Shown here: one piece after another, positions 1 to 8,423 of the stretch
How the letters are laid out: every line of letters begins with the position of its first letter
Position numbering within the stretch: the stretch's first letter is position 1
Source: Lederbergia citri
Lineage (GTDB): Bacteria; Bacillota; Bacilli; Bacillales; Bacillaceae_C
Direction of reading: 5' to 3'
DNA length: 64,000 nucleotides
Assembly (NCBI RefSeq): GCF_018343625.1
Contig: NZ_JAGYPG010000006.1
Coordinates: forward strand, 60,695 to 124,694
Notes under the pieces: model-generated
The model's database searches: none
Told to the model about the DNA's origin: nothing
Seen by the model: the letters and a program-made list of their open reading frames with translations, nothing else
Position numbers and translations under genes: made by a program

Positions 1-2
1 CG

Positions 3-590
3 GTGTCGGTCGCGGCTATCACCGCAGCAAGTCGTTTCGACGGTATCTGTGGATCTGTCACAGTAGCCATCGGCAACGCGGCAACTACGTTCTGCGCACA
101 GAATATGGGCGCGGGTAACATAGATAGGATTAAGAAGGGAGTTCGGACAGGCGTGGTAGTAGCTGTCGGGTACAGCATCGTCGCGTTCCTCATCGTTATG
201 CTGTTTGGCAGGACGCTGGCATTGCTCTTTATTGACGCGGAGTCCACGGATTTAATTAACCTCACTTACCAGTACATGGTAACTTGTGCGGCTTTCTACT
301 GGGCCGTAGCGCTGATACACGTTGTCCGTCTGTCGATTCAGGGATTGGGATATGGAACGATTGTAATGATTGCGGGTCTACTGGAGATGGTAGCGCGCGG
401 CGCGGTTGGCATAGTGTTTGTGCCCATATTTGGGTTTACCGCGGCGTGTTTCGCTTCACCCGCTGCATGGGTTATAGCGGATTTGTTTATCATTCCGTCC
501 TTCGTTATTGCTATGCGAAGAGCCGCCAAACGTATTGCGAACGAGCGGGAGATGCAATCTGAGAATTTAGTGCTATCCGGAGAAACTTGA
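3..590 (+). CDS. MATE-family efflux transporter, C-terminal part
   Basis: The frame is open from the window edge, so the 5' part lies outside. The visible 195 residues hold about five hydrophobic segments separated by short charged loops and end in a basic, non-hydrophobic tail. The pattern (small-residue-rich helix, then QNMGAGN, then a loop rich in K/R) is typical of the second half of MATE (NorM/DinF-like) Na+/H+-coupled multidrug exporters, which are usually about 450 residues. Local G+C is clearly higher than in the flanking DNA, which fits recent acquisition. Family assignment is by recognition; substrate unknown. Confidence 0.75.
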   Translation: MSVAAITAASRFDGICGSVTVAIGNAATTFCAQNMGAGNIDRIKKGVRTGVVVAVGYSIVAFLIVMLFGRTLALLFIDAESTDLINLTYQYMVTCAAFYWAVALIHVVRLSIQGLGYGTIVMIAGLLEMVARGAVGIVFVPIFGFTAACFASPAAWVIADLFIIPSFVIAMRRAAKRIANEREMQSENLVLSGET

Positions 591-1116
591 GAGGATTATT
601 TTCATTTAAAAATTGATTTGGCTGACTACTTTTTTCAATTGGAACATTGGAAAATCAAATACGTGGTGGACATACCATTAAAAACAAATCAAGTAAGCCA
701 AACATCAATGGTGTGCCCAAAAATCATTGGTAAATTTGTAAAAGCGAATTTATGAATTTGGTTATTAAGTTACCCATCGGCTTTTTTAGAATTAATAGGG
801 GTACAAGTTAAAGTAACCCGGTTTATAATTAAATACAAAGGTGTCGTCACAACCTATGATTTATATGGAGACGATTAGGCAATTATTTAAGTTAATCTTG
901 ATAACAGTGGCATGTTCGTTTGATGGATAATAAGTATATGCTGTTCTACCTCATATAATCCAATTGCAGTCTTTTCAGTGATTATGTGAATTCTTTCTTT
1001 GTGCTATCATAACCAAAATCCTACACCCGGAGTTTTAAAGTGATAAACAATTCTGATAGTAACAAAGAGGAATTTACTGTCATGACAAAAGAACAAAATT
1101 ACAGGAGGACTTACTT
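591..1116. other. Gene-free A+T-rich gap
   Basis: About 525 bases between the MATE fragment and the SDR gene. Several short stretches read as open but are broken by stops in every frame. I see no convincing terminator after the MATE gene and no RNA gene. It may be decayed coding sequence, but I cannot assign it to anything. Confidence 0.4.
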
Positions 1117-1884
1117 GTGAATACAAAGAAATACATAGTCGTAACTGGATCTAGTTCCGGTATTGGATATGAAACTGCAAAAGCTTTTGCTGCAAGGGGT
1201 AAAAACTTAATAATTATCGCTCGCCGCAGAGACAGGCTCATGAAACTAAAGGAGGAAATTCTAGAGATAAATCCGGAGTCCGACGTAGTTATCCGTGAGG
1301 CAGATCTCTCTTCAAATGACGAGACGATAAAGCTTTATGAATCCCTAAAAGATTACGATATTGAGACCTGGATAAACAATGCAGGGCGCGGCAATCACGG
1401 AGACATTACGAATCCTGAACTTCCTCGCAACCTCGATATGCTCCATTTAAATATGGATGCTGTCGCAATTCTCTCATCCTTATATATCAGGGATTATAAG
1501 GATACAGAGGGCTCCCAACTGATAAATGTATCCTCCGTCGGGGGGTATACACTCTTTCGCGGAGCCACGATGTATAGTGCAACGAAATTTTTCGTCAGTG
1601 CGCTTACCGAAGGCATTGATCACGAGATGAAGGCGGGTGGACATAAACTGAGGGCGAAAGTACTTGCTCCTGGCGCTACCGAGACCGAATTCGAGCAAGT
1701 GGCCAACGAGCTAGCTGAAACCGTTGATTACGATAAAAAATTCTTCCGTTACCATACGGCGGCTCAGATGGCGGGCTTTCTATTGGAACTCTATGAAGGA
1801 GACAAGACCGTCGGTGAGTTCGATTTCGAAAGTTTCGGGATAAAATTAAGTGATGCGAAGCACCCCTATTTTAATGGTCTTTGA
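1117..1884 (+). CDS. SDR-family oxidoreductase
   Basis: A 255-residue short-chain dehydrogenase/reductase, probably NADP(H)-dependent. Visible motifs are the Rossmann TGSSSGIG (residues 10-17), NNAG (87-90), the catalytic serine in NVSS (about 139-140) and YSATK (Y153, K157). The length is normal for a classical SDR. A GTG start is chosen because AGGAGGA lies 7 bases upstream. The protein resembles the DltE/YqjQ-like group of SDRs; the substrate cannot be read from sequence. It is followed by a clear terminator and is probably monocistronic. It lies in the first accessory segment, left of an rpsI-end repeat. Confidence 0.85.
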   Translation: MNTKKYIVVTGSSSGIGYETAKAFAARGKNLIIIARRRDRLMKLKEEILEINPESDVVIREADLSSNDETIKLYESLKDYDIETWINNAGRGNHGDITNPELPRNLDMLHLNMDAVAILSSLYIRDYKDTEGSQLINVSSVGGYTLFRGATMYSATKFFVSALTEGIDHEMKAGGHKLRAKVLAPGATETEFEQVANELAETVDYDKKFFRYHTAAQMAGFLLELYEGDKTVGEFDFESFGIKLSDAKHPYFNGL

Positions 1885-1905
1885 CTATCGAATTACTGAT
1901 TGACG

Positions 1906-1935
1906 AAAGGTTGCCTTAATGGCAACCTTTTACCT
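1906..1935 (+). terminator. Rho-independent terminator after SDR gene
   Basis: A perfect 10-bp stem AAAGGTTGCC / GGCAACCTTT with a short loop, followed by a weak T/A run. It starts about 20 bases after the SDR stop codon. Confidence 0.75.
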
Positions 1936-2382
1936 TTAAGGTAGAAAAAAGAGAAAGTAACTAAATTATTTATTTCTTACATTTAAAAACCCGTTTGTTA
2001 TTGTATTTCTCCGTTTCTCATTATATTATCCTAATGCGGTAAAAAATCGTACATTCAAATCCCTATTATTACTAGGTTTTATCGTATATAAAAAAAGAGG
2101 TAGAAGGCATGAATCAGATTAAAGATGTAAAGAGAAGAAGAAATCTAAAACGAGCTCACCAATTTTGTTTTATGAGTGGTAATTTATTAGATACGATTGG
2201 TAAGATAAAAACCCGTTTTAATAGGCTCTTTCTAGTATGCAGTAATCTTCCTTTGACTACATTTTGACCACCAAAGGAATATAACCAGATTTACTCTGGT
2301 TTCTATAAAGATAGAAAAAGCCCTGAAAATCGGGCTCTTGATAAATCATCTTATTTCTCGTTTCTTCCTATTATAATAGAAC

Positions 2383-2448
2383 ATGAAAGAGCGTAAAAAA
2401 TACGGACTTAAAGGCGCACGTCGTGCACCACAGTTCTCAAAACGTTAA
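2383..2448 (+). repeat. rpsI 3'-end copy 1 (putative attachment-site repeat)
   Basis: 22 codons reading MKERKKYGLKGARRAPQFSKR then TAA, the conserved C-terminus of ribosomal protein S9. The rest of rpsI is absent upstream, so this is not a gene. The same end recurs at 12261, 13992 and 18817 in the same orientation. An identifiable ribosomal-gene end without its body is the usual signature of an element that integrated into the 3' end of rpsI and restored its coding sequence. Here it marks the right end of the segment carrying the MATE and SDR genes. Confidence 0.85.
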
Positions 2449-2479
2449 TCTTAATAAAAACATTAACATATCAACGTTT

Positions 2480-2518
2480 ACAGGTTATCTCAATTATGCT
2501 GAGATAGCCTGTTTTTGT
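2480..2518 (+). terminator. Terminator following rpsI-end copy 1
   Basis: Stem ACAGG-TATCTC / GAGATA-CCTGT followed by TTTTTG. Almost the same hairpin, with changes in the loop, follows copies at 14084 and 18905. The stretch just after it (about 2521-2560) also resembles the one after 14120. So the conserved unit is larger than the coding end. Confidence 0.85.
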
Positions 2519-2787
2519 TTTGGAAAAAGATAGTGAATGTAATTTGAATGTAATTTTTTTCGAAATAATTAAGAGTTTCGCCTTAGGTCTGTTTTAACCC
2601 TATTTTAATGATATCGCCTGCTGCTTCATCATCATCCCTCCAAATACTAGGCATAGACAAGCATCCGGAAAATAATAGCCGTGACTTTGAGCCTGATTTT
2701 TCTGCTTGGTTTTATTAGGAAGACAAGGTGGTAAAGAGTATATATAGAATGTTGTAGAAACCTGTCGATGCTAGAACTGACAGAGAT

Positions 2788-2866
2788 CGTGGAAGCACTG
2801 GTGAAAACCAGTGACACAAAGCTAAAGGGGCTGCAGCGGAATTACGCCATGCCAGACAGCCGCCGA
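2788..2866 (+). promoter_or_regulatory. Probable cyclic-di-GMP-I (GEMM-I) riboswitch
   Basis: The segment holds a stem CACTGGT-GAAA-ACCAGTG with a GNRA tetraloop, immediately followed by GACACAAAGCTA (family consensus GACGCAAAGC), a GGGGCU stretch, and a distal ATGCCAGACAGCCGCC block. That block aligns with the conserved AUGACAG...GGUUGCC of GEMM-I aptamers. A terminal helix GTGG/CCGC closes the fold. It sits about 110 bases ahead of the DUF192 gene that opens the tad pilus locus. c-di-GMP control of pili is well known. The A at the usual G of GACGC, and the unusual 5' arm, make this a divergent member. A cGAMP-type (GEMM-Ib) variant cannot be excluded. Confidence 0.65.
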
Positions 2867-2974
2867 AAGTAGTGGGCATCAATGAGAAAATGGGAGGGTC
2901 CCCATATTCTGCTTTCAGGTTGAATGTCGCCAAGCTACAGCAGGCCGGGCATTTATATTTGAGGAGGTGATTCA

Positions 2975-3310
2975 TTGACGCTTGTCAACGTGACACTGAA
3001 TCAGGTGATATCTAAAAATATTACGCAAGCCAATTCCTTTTTCTCAAGATTGAAAGGGTTGATGTTTAGCAAGAAGGAAAAAAAAAGCATCTGGATAAAA
3101 CCATGCAGATCCATTCATACCTTCTTTATGAACTATAGTATTGATGTTCTTTATCTAGACAAAGAAAATCGTATAGCCGCTATTGACCAAGATCTTAAAC
3201 CTGGTAAGCTGGGAACTTATTACCCAGGTGTTGAGTCAGTAGTGGAGCTGCCCTCGGGGACAGTCGAAAAAACCAGGGTTAGTGTAGGACACGAAGTTAA
3301 AATCTTCTAA
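2975..3310 (+). CDS. DUF192 family protein, first gene of tad locus
   Basis: A 111-residue protein of the DUF192 family. Visible hallmarks are RLKGLMF (about residues 26-32), CRSIHTFFMNYSIDVLYLD in the middle, and ELPSGTVEKT near the C-terminus. The biochemical role of the family is not firmly known; small DUF192 proteins are often found next to tad/Flp pilus genes. A TTG start is supported by GAGGAGGTG eight bases upstream. It lies directly after the riboswitch and 14 bases before the Flp pilin gene, so it probably opens the operon. Confidence 0.8.
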   Translation: MTLVNVTLNQVISKNITQANSFFSRLKGLMFSKKEKKSIWIKPCRSIHTFFMNYSIDVLYLDKENRIAAIDQDLKPGKLGTYYPGVESVVELPSGTVEKTRVSVGHEVKIF

Positions 3311-3324
3311 CAGGAGTGATCAGC

Positions 3325-3522
3325 ATGATGGAAAAAATTAAAGCACTCATCTTTGGTGAAGAAGGTCAAGGGATGACGGAATATGGACTGGTACTTGGAT
3401 TGATTGCAGTTGGGGTTGTGGCCGTTTTGATTATAATGCGCGATCAGATCATAGCTCTGTTCAATAGAGCGGTTGACGCCATTAGAGGTGCAGGTACGAC
3501 TGGCGGCACCAATGGCACATAA
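3325..3522 (+). CDS. flp: Flp-type (class IVb) pilin precursor
   Basis: A short prepilin (about 65 residues). A charged N-terminal leader ends in GEEG, followed by QGMTEYGLVLGLIAVGVVAVL. This is the G|XXXXEY processing site and hydrophobic helix of Flp pilins. Cleavage after GEEG by the TadV peptidase encoded next is expected. The C-terminus is rich in Gly and Thr (GAGTTGGTNGT). The ATG at 3325 is chosen over an in-frame upstream codon because AGGAG lies eight bases before it. It is the structural subunit of the pilus. Confidence 0.9.
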   Translation: MMEKIKALIFGEEGQGMTEYGLVLGLIAVGVVAVLIIMRDQIIALFNRAVDAIRGAGTTGGTNGT

Positions 3523-3546
3523 CGTTACACCGTTTAATCATGTTTT

Positions 3547-3572
3547 AGCCTTGTACCCGCAAGGCTCTTCTT
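3547..3572 (+). terminator. Weak hairpin after pilin gene
   Basis: A 7-bp stem AGCCTTG / CAAGGCT followed by CTTCTT. It is only weakly U-rich, so a leaky terminator or RNA-stabilising stem is plausible. Either would raise pilin mRNA relative to the assembly genes downstream (inference). Confidence 0.5.
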
Positions 3573-3604
3573 AAGAGGAATAGTATTCGAAGTGAGGGGA
3601 AACC

Positions 3605-4126
3605 ATGGTTTATTTAGATGCCTTGCTTTTTGCGGTCATTGCCATATGTGCCATAACGGATGTAAGGGATCGAAAGATTTATAACAAAATAATCTTTCCA
3701 GCTCTCATTTTAACCTTTCTGCTTCAAGCGGTTTTATTTGGTTTGGATGGATTCCTTGCCAGTCTGGCCGGCTTCGGAACGGGGTTCGCCATCTTGATCA
3801 TTCCATATCTCGTGGGCGGCATGGGTGCAGGAGATGTTAAGCTTCTAGCGGTTGTAGGTGCGATCAAGGGTGTGGTCTTTGTCCTCGTTGCTGCCGTCTA
3901 TATGGCTCTTATTGGCGGCTTCATTGCTCTCGCCATCCTTGTTATCCGAAAAGGAGCCTTTCATAGACTCAAATATCTCTTTTATTCCATCTTGAGCCGA
4001 AGCCAGGGTTTATCCATTCCGATGCATATGAAGGGAACTGCGATGCAGGGCACCATTCCATATGGTATCGCCATCAGCGGAGGAGTGCTGTGCAGCTTCT
4101 TCCTAAAGGGACTGGAGTTCCAGTGA
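3605..4126 (+). CDS. tadV: A24 prepilin peptidase TadV/CpaA
   Basis: A 173-residue polytopic membrane protease. The essential aspartates are visible in DVRDRK (about residue 20-25) and in GMGAGDVKLL (about 76-85), the GxGD motif of A24 aspartyl prepilin peptidases. It lacks the N-methyltransferase domain of PilD, as is usual for CpaA/TadV. It should process the Flp pilin and the TadE-like pseudopilins next to it. GAGGGG lies seven bases before the ATG. It overlaps the next gene by four bases (GTGA). Confidence 0.9.
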   Translation: MVYLDALLFAVIAICAITDVRDRKIYNKIIFPALILTFLLQAVLFGLDGFLASLAGFGTGFAILIIPYLVGGMGAGDVKLLAVVGAIKGVVFVLVAAVYMALIGGFIALAILVIRKGAFHRLKYLFYSILSRSQGLSIPMHMKGTAMQGTIPYGIAISGGVLCSFFLKGLEFQ

Positions 4127-4506
4127 TTCGAAACGAGAGAGGCCAGTCCCTAGTGGAATTTGCCCTGGTCATTCCGCTCTTCCTGCTCTTGCTCGTTGGC
4201 ATCATAGATTTTGGCCGGTTGCTCTACTCGTATACCCAGCTTCAGCTTGTGACTCAGGAGACGGTCCGGATCGGAAGCTTGGGCGGGACAGATGCTGAAA
4301 TGGTCCAATATGCACGTCAGCATGCGCAACTTGGCAATGCTTCGCAACTGTCCGTCAGCATATCTCCTGCAGAAAGTGCCCGGAAACCCGGACAATATAT
4401 GACCACAACGCTATCATATCCATTTGATCCGATTCTTCCATTGATTGATTCCATCATTCCTGGGTCGTTTATGGTAAAAACTAGTTCAACCATCCGGGTG
4501 GAGTGA
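4123..4506 (+). CDS. tadE: TadE-like minor pilin
   Basis: A 127-residue protein with an N-terminal RNERGQSLVEFALVIPLFLLLLVGIIDFG signature: short basic leader, GQS/E processing region and a single transmembrane helix, as in TadE (PF07811). The rest is predicted to be extracytoplasmic. The GTG at 4123 is preferred: it overlaps the tadV stop (GTGA), and CTGGAG lies just upstream. A longer in-frame start would add an atypical leader. It probably forms a minor pilin or pilus-initiating complex. Confidence 0.8.
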   Translation: MIRNERGQSLVEFALVIPLFLLLLVGIIDFGRLLYSYTQLQLVTQETVRIGSLGGTDAEMVQYARQHAQLGNASQLSVSISPAESARKPGQYMTTTLSYPFDPILPLIDSIIPGSFMVKTSSTIRVE

Positions 4507-4515
4507 GGTTCATTG

Positions 4516-5421
4516 ATGAAAGCATTCATGAAAAAGGAAAATGGAAATGTGCTGATTTTAACTGCGGTCGCACTGATAGCTCTTCTTGCCATAACAGGGC
4601 TTGTTATTGATGGAGGCATAATGTATATGCAGAAGAGCCATCTTCAAAAAACGGCGAACGCGGCGGCTTTATCTGGTGCGCAGGAGCTGACAAACCAAGA
4701 CGAAAGAGTACGTCAGGTAGTCAGCGATATCCTTCGAAGCCATGGCGAATCTGATGCAATGAATCAATTGGAGATCAACTCGAGGGAGAAGGTGAAGGTA
4801 CAGCTTTCCAAACCGGTCAAGCTAGCCTTCTCCAGTCTCTTTGGGATCAATACAGTGGAAGTGAAAGCTGAAGCCACGGCTTCACTGGGGGTCATGGGAA
4901 GGGCTTCCGGGGTCTCCCCCTTGGGGGTGGATGAAACGGTTCCTTTGGAACTATATCGGGAGTATAAGCTGAAAGTGGGCTCAGGTGATTCTGCGGCCGG
5001 AAACTTTGGCATTCTTGCCTTGGGAGGCACTGGCGCAAGTACGTATGAAGAAAACTTGCGCTATGGCTATCATGAAGAGTTGAAGGTTGGAGATGTGATT
5101 GCAACACAGACAGGGAATATTACAGAAAAAACGAGAAGTGCAGTCCAGGAAAAGATTAATGGATGTCCGGAATCACTGGATAATCTATTTAAACGGGATT
5201 GTTCCCGAATTATTCTGGTTCCTGTTTATAGGCCGTATAACATTTCATCCAATCAGGTGAAAGCAGTAATCATTACAGGCTTTGCTTATTTTTATATTAA
5301 GGACCCGATGAATTCAAAGGATACATCTGTTACAGGAATGTTTATTGAGAGAGCAGGAACAGGATATACGGAAAAGGGTGCAAAAAACTATGGTACCTAT
5401 GTCATTCGACTTTCCAGGTAG
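4516..5421 (+). CDS. tadG: TadE/TadG-like Flp pilus-assembly protein
   Basis: About 301 residues. The N-terminus has KKENGNVLILTAVALIALLAITGLVIDGG, then a region rich in HLQKTANAAALSGAQEL. This matches the PF13400 'TadE/G-like' N-terminal domain, with one transmembrane helix and a large external portion. No von Willebrand A domain can be seen, unlike long TadG proteins. The ATG at 4516 has AGTGAGG seven bases upstream; a TTG at 4513 is possible. It lies nine bases after tadE. Confidence 0.75.
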   Translation: MKAFMKKENGNVLILTAVALIALLAITGLVIDGGIMYMQKSHLQKTANAAALSGAQELTNQDERVRQVVSDILRSHGESDAMNQLEINSREKVKVQLSKPVKLAFSSLFGINTVEVKAEATASLGVMGRASGVSPLGVDETVPLELYREYKLKVGSGDSAAGNFGILALGGTGASTYEENLRYGYHEELKVGDVIATQTGNITEKTRSAVQEKINGCPESLDNLFKRDCSRIILVPVYRPYNISSNQVKAVIITGFAYFYIKDPMNSKDTSVTGMFIERAGTGYTEKGAKNYGTYVIRLSR

Positions 5422-5429
5422 GTGAAAAC

Positions 5430-6116
5430 ATGAGAAAAAAATTGGTTTTGCCTTTGTCATTGTTTTTGGGTGCCATAACGACCTTGTTATTTGTTCAATT
5501 TCTCCATCAATTGGATGGAAATGAGGAAAAACAAACAGAAAGGGCACAGGTCATTGTTGCCAAGGAAAATATTCAGGAAAATCAAAGAATAAAAGATGAC
5601 CTCCTCGACACTATACAAGTCCCCCTAGATGCGGTTGACCAAAATGCCATTAAAAGCAAGCAGGAGGCGGTCGGAAAATTTGCTACAGCTGATATGAAGG
5701 CGGGAGAGGTGGTCCTTCAACATCGCATCAAATCTCAAAAGGAAGAGAATGTGCTTCTATCAAGAAAAATAGATGAAGGATACAGAGCAGTTTCCATTGG
5801 TGTTGATTTCGTTCAGTCCGTATCCAACCTGATTGAACCGGGGGACAGAGTAGATGCCATCCTGTCAGAAACAGTCAAGGAGGGGGACGGGAAGACCGTT
5901 CAATCATCGCAGATTTTGTCCGGAATCAAAGTACTAGCGGTTGGAAGGAAAATGTCACCGCCTTCCTCAAAGGAGGACTATGCCGAGTATACTTCCCTTA
6001 CTGTAGAGGTGAAGCCCCAAGATGCTTTGGCATTGATTAATGCAGCCGAAAGAGGAAAAGTACAGTTTTTGCTGGATTCCGCACTTGTTTCAACTCCTGC
6101 CGACGAGGGGAAATAA
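5430..6116 (+). CDS. cpaB: CpaB/RcpC pilus assembly protein with SAF domain
   Basis: 228 residues: an N-terminal membrane anchor (about 5-25), then a SAF-like segment (VIVAKENIQENQRIKDDLL, about 42-60). It continues with a second conserved block beginning RAVSIGVDFVQSVSNLIEPGDRVDAIL, which is the standard CpaB (RcpC/CpaB) layout. The family acts in Flp pilus biogenesis on the outer face of the membrane. The start has AGGTGA before it, and the gene follows the TadG-like gene by eight bases. Confidence 0.85.
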   Translation: MRKKLVLPLSLFLGAITTLLFVQFLHQLDGNEEKQTERAQVIVAKENIQENQRIKDDLLDTIQVPLDAVDQNAIKSKQEAVGKFATADMKAGEVVLQHRIKSQKEENVLLSRKIDEGYRAVSIGVDFVQSVSNLIEPGDRVDAILSETVKEGDGKTVQSSQILSGIKVLAVGRKMSPPSSKEDYAEYTSLTVEVKPQDALALINAAERGKVQFLLDSALVSTPADEGK

Positions 6117-6153
6117 TTGTTACAACAGGCAGGAAGAGGAGAGTGGTGCTACA

Positions 6154-7011
6154 ATGTCAGGTTCAAACAATAATAATATGGAAGAAAAGCAGGTGGAAGG
6201 AAAGGTCATAGCCGTTTGCAGTGCAAAGGGGGGCGTTGGAAGGACAATGCTCGCAGTAAATATTGCCTCTGCACTTGCTATGAAGAAGTATAAGGTCGGA
6301 ATCATAGATGCCAATCTGCAATTCGGGGACGTAAGTGCTTCCATGGACCTGCGTCCTGACCTGACCATTAAGGATGCTGCAGATAATCTGGAACATCTGG
6401 ATGGTCCAGCACTTTCAAACTATTTGACCGAGCATTATTCGGGCATCCGTGTTCTGGCTTCTCCCCGGCGTCCTGAATATGCAGACTTGATTACAAAGGA
6501 AGCCATTGATAAAATCATGGGTCTTATTCGAGTGCAATTTGACTATATCTTTGTGGATACAGTAGCTGGATTAGATGAAAGAACTCTTCAATTTATTGAA
6601 TATGCCAACCAAGTTCTTGCGTTGACAACTTTAGAGGTAAACTCTCTCAAGAATACAAAAATGTATCTGGAAACACTGGGACTCTTAGGCTATAGAAATA
6701 AGGTGAAAGTCATATTAAACAGGTCTACGTTGGAAAGTGTCATCCCGGTGTCGGAAGCCCCAAGTATACTTGGCGAAAGAAAGATTTTTAACATACCAAA
6801 CGATTTCACAACCGCAAACCGTTCCTTAAACATTGGATTCCCATTTGTATTAAGCAGGGCGAAACCAGATTTGTCAAAAGCGGTATATCAATTGGCTGAT
6901 AAGATCCTTTCCAACTGGCCGGAAGCTGAGCGTACAGGTCTTAATCACAGGAATTCTTCAGCCCGTTTTCAAAGGATAAGACGCGGCAAAGGGAGGGCGG
7001 GACAAGGATGA
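6154..7011 (+). CDS. cpaE: CpaE/TadZ-type MinD-like ATPase
   Basis: About 285 residues of the MinD/ParA superfamily, used to place the pilus secretion machine. The deviant Walker A reads KGGVGRT (residues 25-31): the second lysine, present as KGGVGKT in typical members, is arginine. Conserved MinD-like blocks follow (VGIIDANLQFGD, YIFVDTVAG). Degenerate Walker A motifs are known in TadZ proteins, and the N-terminal receiver-like domain of long CpaE is absent. The ATG at 6154 avoids overlapping most of cpaB, but its SD (AGAGGAG) is rather far, so the start is uncertain. An ATGA overlap joins it to tadA. Confidence 0.85.
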   Translation: MSGSNNNNMEEKQVEGKVIAVCSAKGGVGRTMLAVNIASALAMKKYKVGIIDANLQFGDVSASMDLRPDLTIKDAADNLEHLDGPALSNYLTEHYSGIRVLASPRRPEYADLITKEAIDKIMGLIRVQFDYIFVDTVAGLDERTLQFIEYANQVLALTTLEVNSLKNTKMYLETLGLLGYRNKVKVILNRSTLESVIPVSEAPSILGERKIFNIPNDFTTANRSLNIGFPFVLSRAKPDLSKAVYQLADKILSNWPEAERTGLNHRNSSARFQRIRRGKGRAGQG

Positions 7012-8423
7012 GCCTGTTTGACCGTATTCATAAGCAAGAAGGTACAAATGGAGAGAAGAAACAGCTGAAAAAAATGCCGAATCAAACGGAGGCGGAAAAC
7101 GAGGAGGAACAGGAACCCCGTCTGGAACAAGCTCCGCCTATGTCTAGAAACCCCGGTCAAGAAAGGCACCATGAGCTAAAAAGGCTTCTTCATAAAAGAA
7201 TTCTAAACGAGATTAAGGGCGAAGAAGATCTTGACAGCATTATTTCCAATATGGAATCGATGGTGGCTGATATTATAAAAGAAAATGAAGCGTTTCGAGG
7301 AACAGTGGATGGTAAACGTATTGTGGAAGAAGTCATCAATGATTTAACTGGCTTCGGACCTATTAACCCGCTCCTATTGGATGATGAGGTAAGTGAAGTG
7401 ATGGTAAATGGGCCGGACCGAGTGTACTGTGAGCGGAAAGGAAAATTAACGCTGACTGATATTAAGTTCCGGGATGACGAGCATGTTTTGAATGTCATTG
7501 ATAAAATTGTGTCCCCGCTTGGAAGGCGTATTGATGAAAGCAGTCCTATGGTGGATGCTAGGCTCCCAGATGGCTCACGCGTAAATGCGATCATTCCCCC
7601 GCTTGTTTTGAACGGACCGACCATCACCATACGGAAATTTGCAAAAGATCCATTTACTATCTCGGATTTAGTCAGGTTCGGGACGCTGACAAATGAAATG
7701 GCCGTCTTTTTGGAAGCATGCGTTAAAGCGAAACTCAATATTTTCGTCAGTGGAGGTACAGGATCAGGAAAAACGACAACATTAAACGTCCTATCTAACT
7801 TTATCCCGCATAATGAGCGGATTATTACCATCGAGGATGCCGCTGAGCTTCAGCTGGGGCAGGAGCATGTCATCTCATTGGAAGCTAGGCCGGCGAACAT
7901 TGAAGGAAAAGGGGCCATCACCATCAGGCAGCTCGTGAAAAACTCCCTGCGCATGCGCCCTGACCGGATTGTCATTGGGGAAGTCCGCGGCGCAGAAGCG
8001 CTGGACATGCTCCAGGCGATGAACACAGGGCACGATGGGTCATTGGCCACCGGTCATTCCAACAGTCCTCGCGATATGATCGCCAGGCTTGAAACGATGG
8101 TCCTTCTAGCGGGGGTAGAACTCCCGGTAAAAGCAATCCGTGAACAGATCTCTGGTGCGCTCGACTTGATCATCCAGCAATCCCGGCTGTCGGATGGTTC
8201 AAGGAAAATCGTCAGCATCACAGAAGTACAGGGAATGGAGGGGGATATCATTGTCCTCCAGGATATTTTTACATTCGAAAGGCAAGGGAAAGATCCTGAC
8301 GGCCGGATAAAAGGTAATCTTGTTCCTACAGGGGTTCTTCCCAAGTTTTATGAGAAATTGCAAACCTCCGGCATTCATATCCCAACAGATGTTTTTATTG
8401 AAAAGAGGGATAGGAAGGAATGA
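7008..8423 (+). CDS. tadA: CpaF/TadA secretion ATPase
   Basis: A 471-residue type II/IV secretion ATPase that powers Flp pilus assembly. A charged, Gln/Glu-rich N-terminus (about 1-55) precedes the core. Walker A is GGTGSGKTT (249-257), the Asp box region is ITIEDAAELQL (about 273-283), and the Walker B/Glu region is DRIVIGEVRGAE (319-330), followed by the His box TGHDGSLATGHSNS (340-353). Length is normal for CpaF. It overlaps cpaE and tadB by ATGA at both ends, showing translational coupling. Confidence 0.93.
   Translation: MSLFDRIHKQEGTNGEKKQLKKMPNQTEAENEEEQEPRLEQAPPMSRNPGQERHHELKRLLHKRILNEIKGEEDLDSIISNMESMVADIIKENEAFRGTVDGKRIVEEVINDLTGFGPINPLLLDDEVSEVMVNGPDRVYCERKGKLTLTDIKFRDDEHVLNVIDKIVSPLGRRIDESSPMVDARLPDGSRVNAIIPPLVLNGPTITIRKFAKDPFTISDLVRFGTLTNEMAVFLEACVKAKLNIFVSGGTGSGKTTTLNVLSNFIPHNERIITIEDAAELQLGQEHVISLEARPANIEGKGAITIRQLVKNSLRMRPDRIVIGEVRGAEALDMLQAMNTGHDGSLATGHSNSPRDMIARLETMVLLAGVELPVKAIREQISGALDLIIQQSRLSDGSRKIVSITEVQGMEGDIIVLQDIFTFERQGKDPDGRIKGNLVPTGVLPKFYEKLQTSGIHIPTDVFIEKRDRKE

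Noticed and set aside
2109..2267. 52-codon + strand frame starting MNQIKDVKRRRNLKRAHQFC
   Set aside because: Only a weak AAGG-like SD; the translation is unfamiliar and the region is a repeat-flanked intergenic stretch. Not enough support for a gene.
2383..2448. Small gene encoding a 21-residue peptide
   Set aside because: It is the C-terminus of S9 and occurs as partial copies; no SD. It is better explained as an integration footprint.
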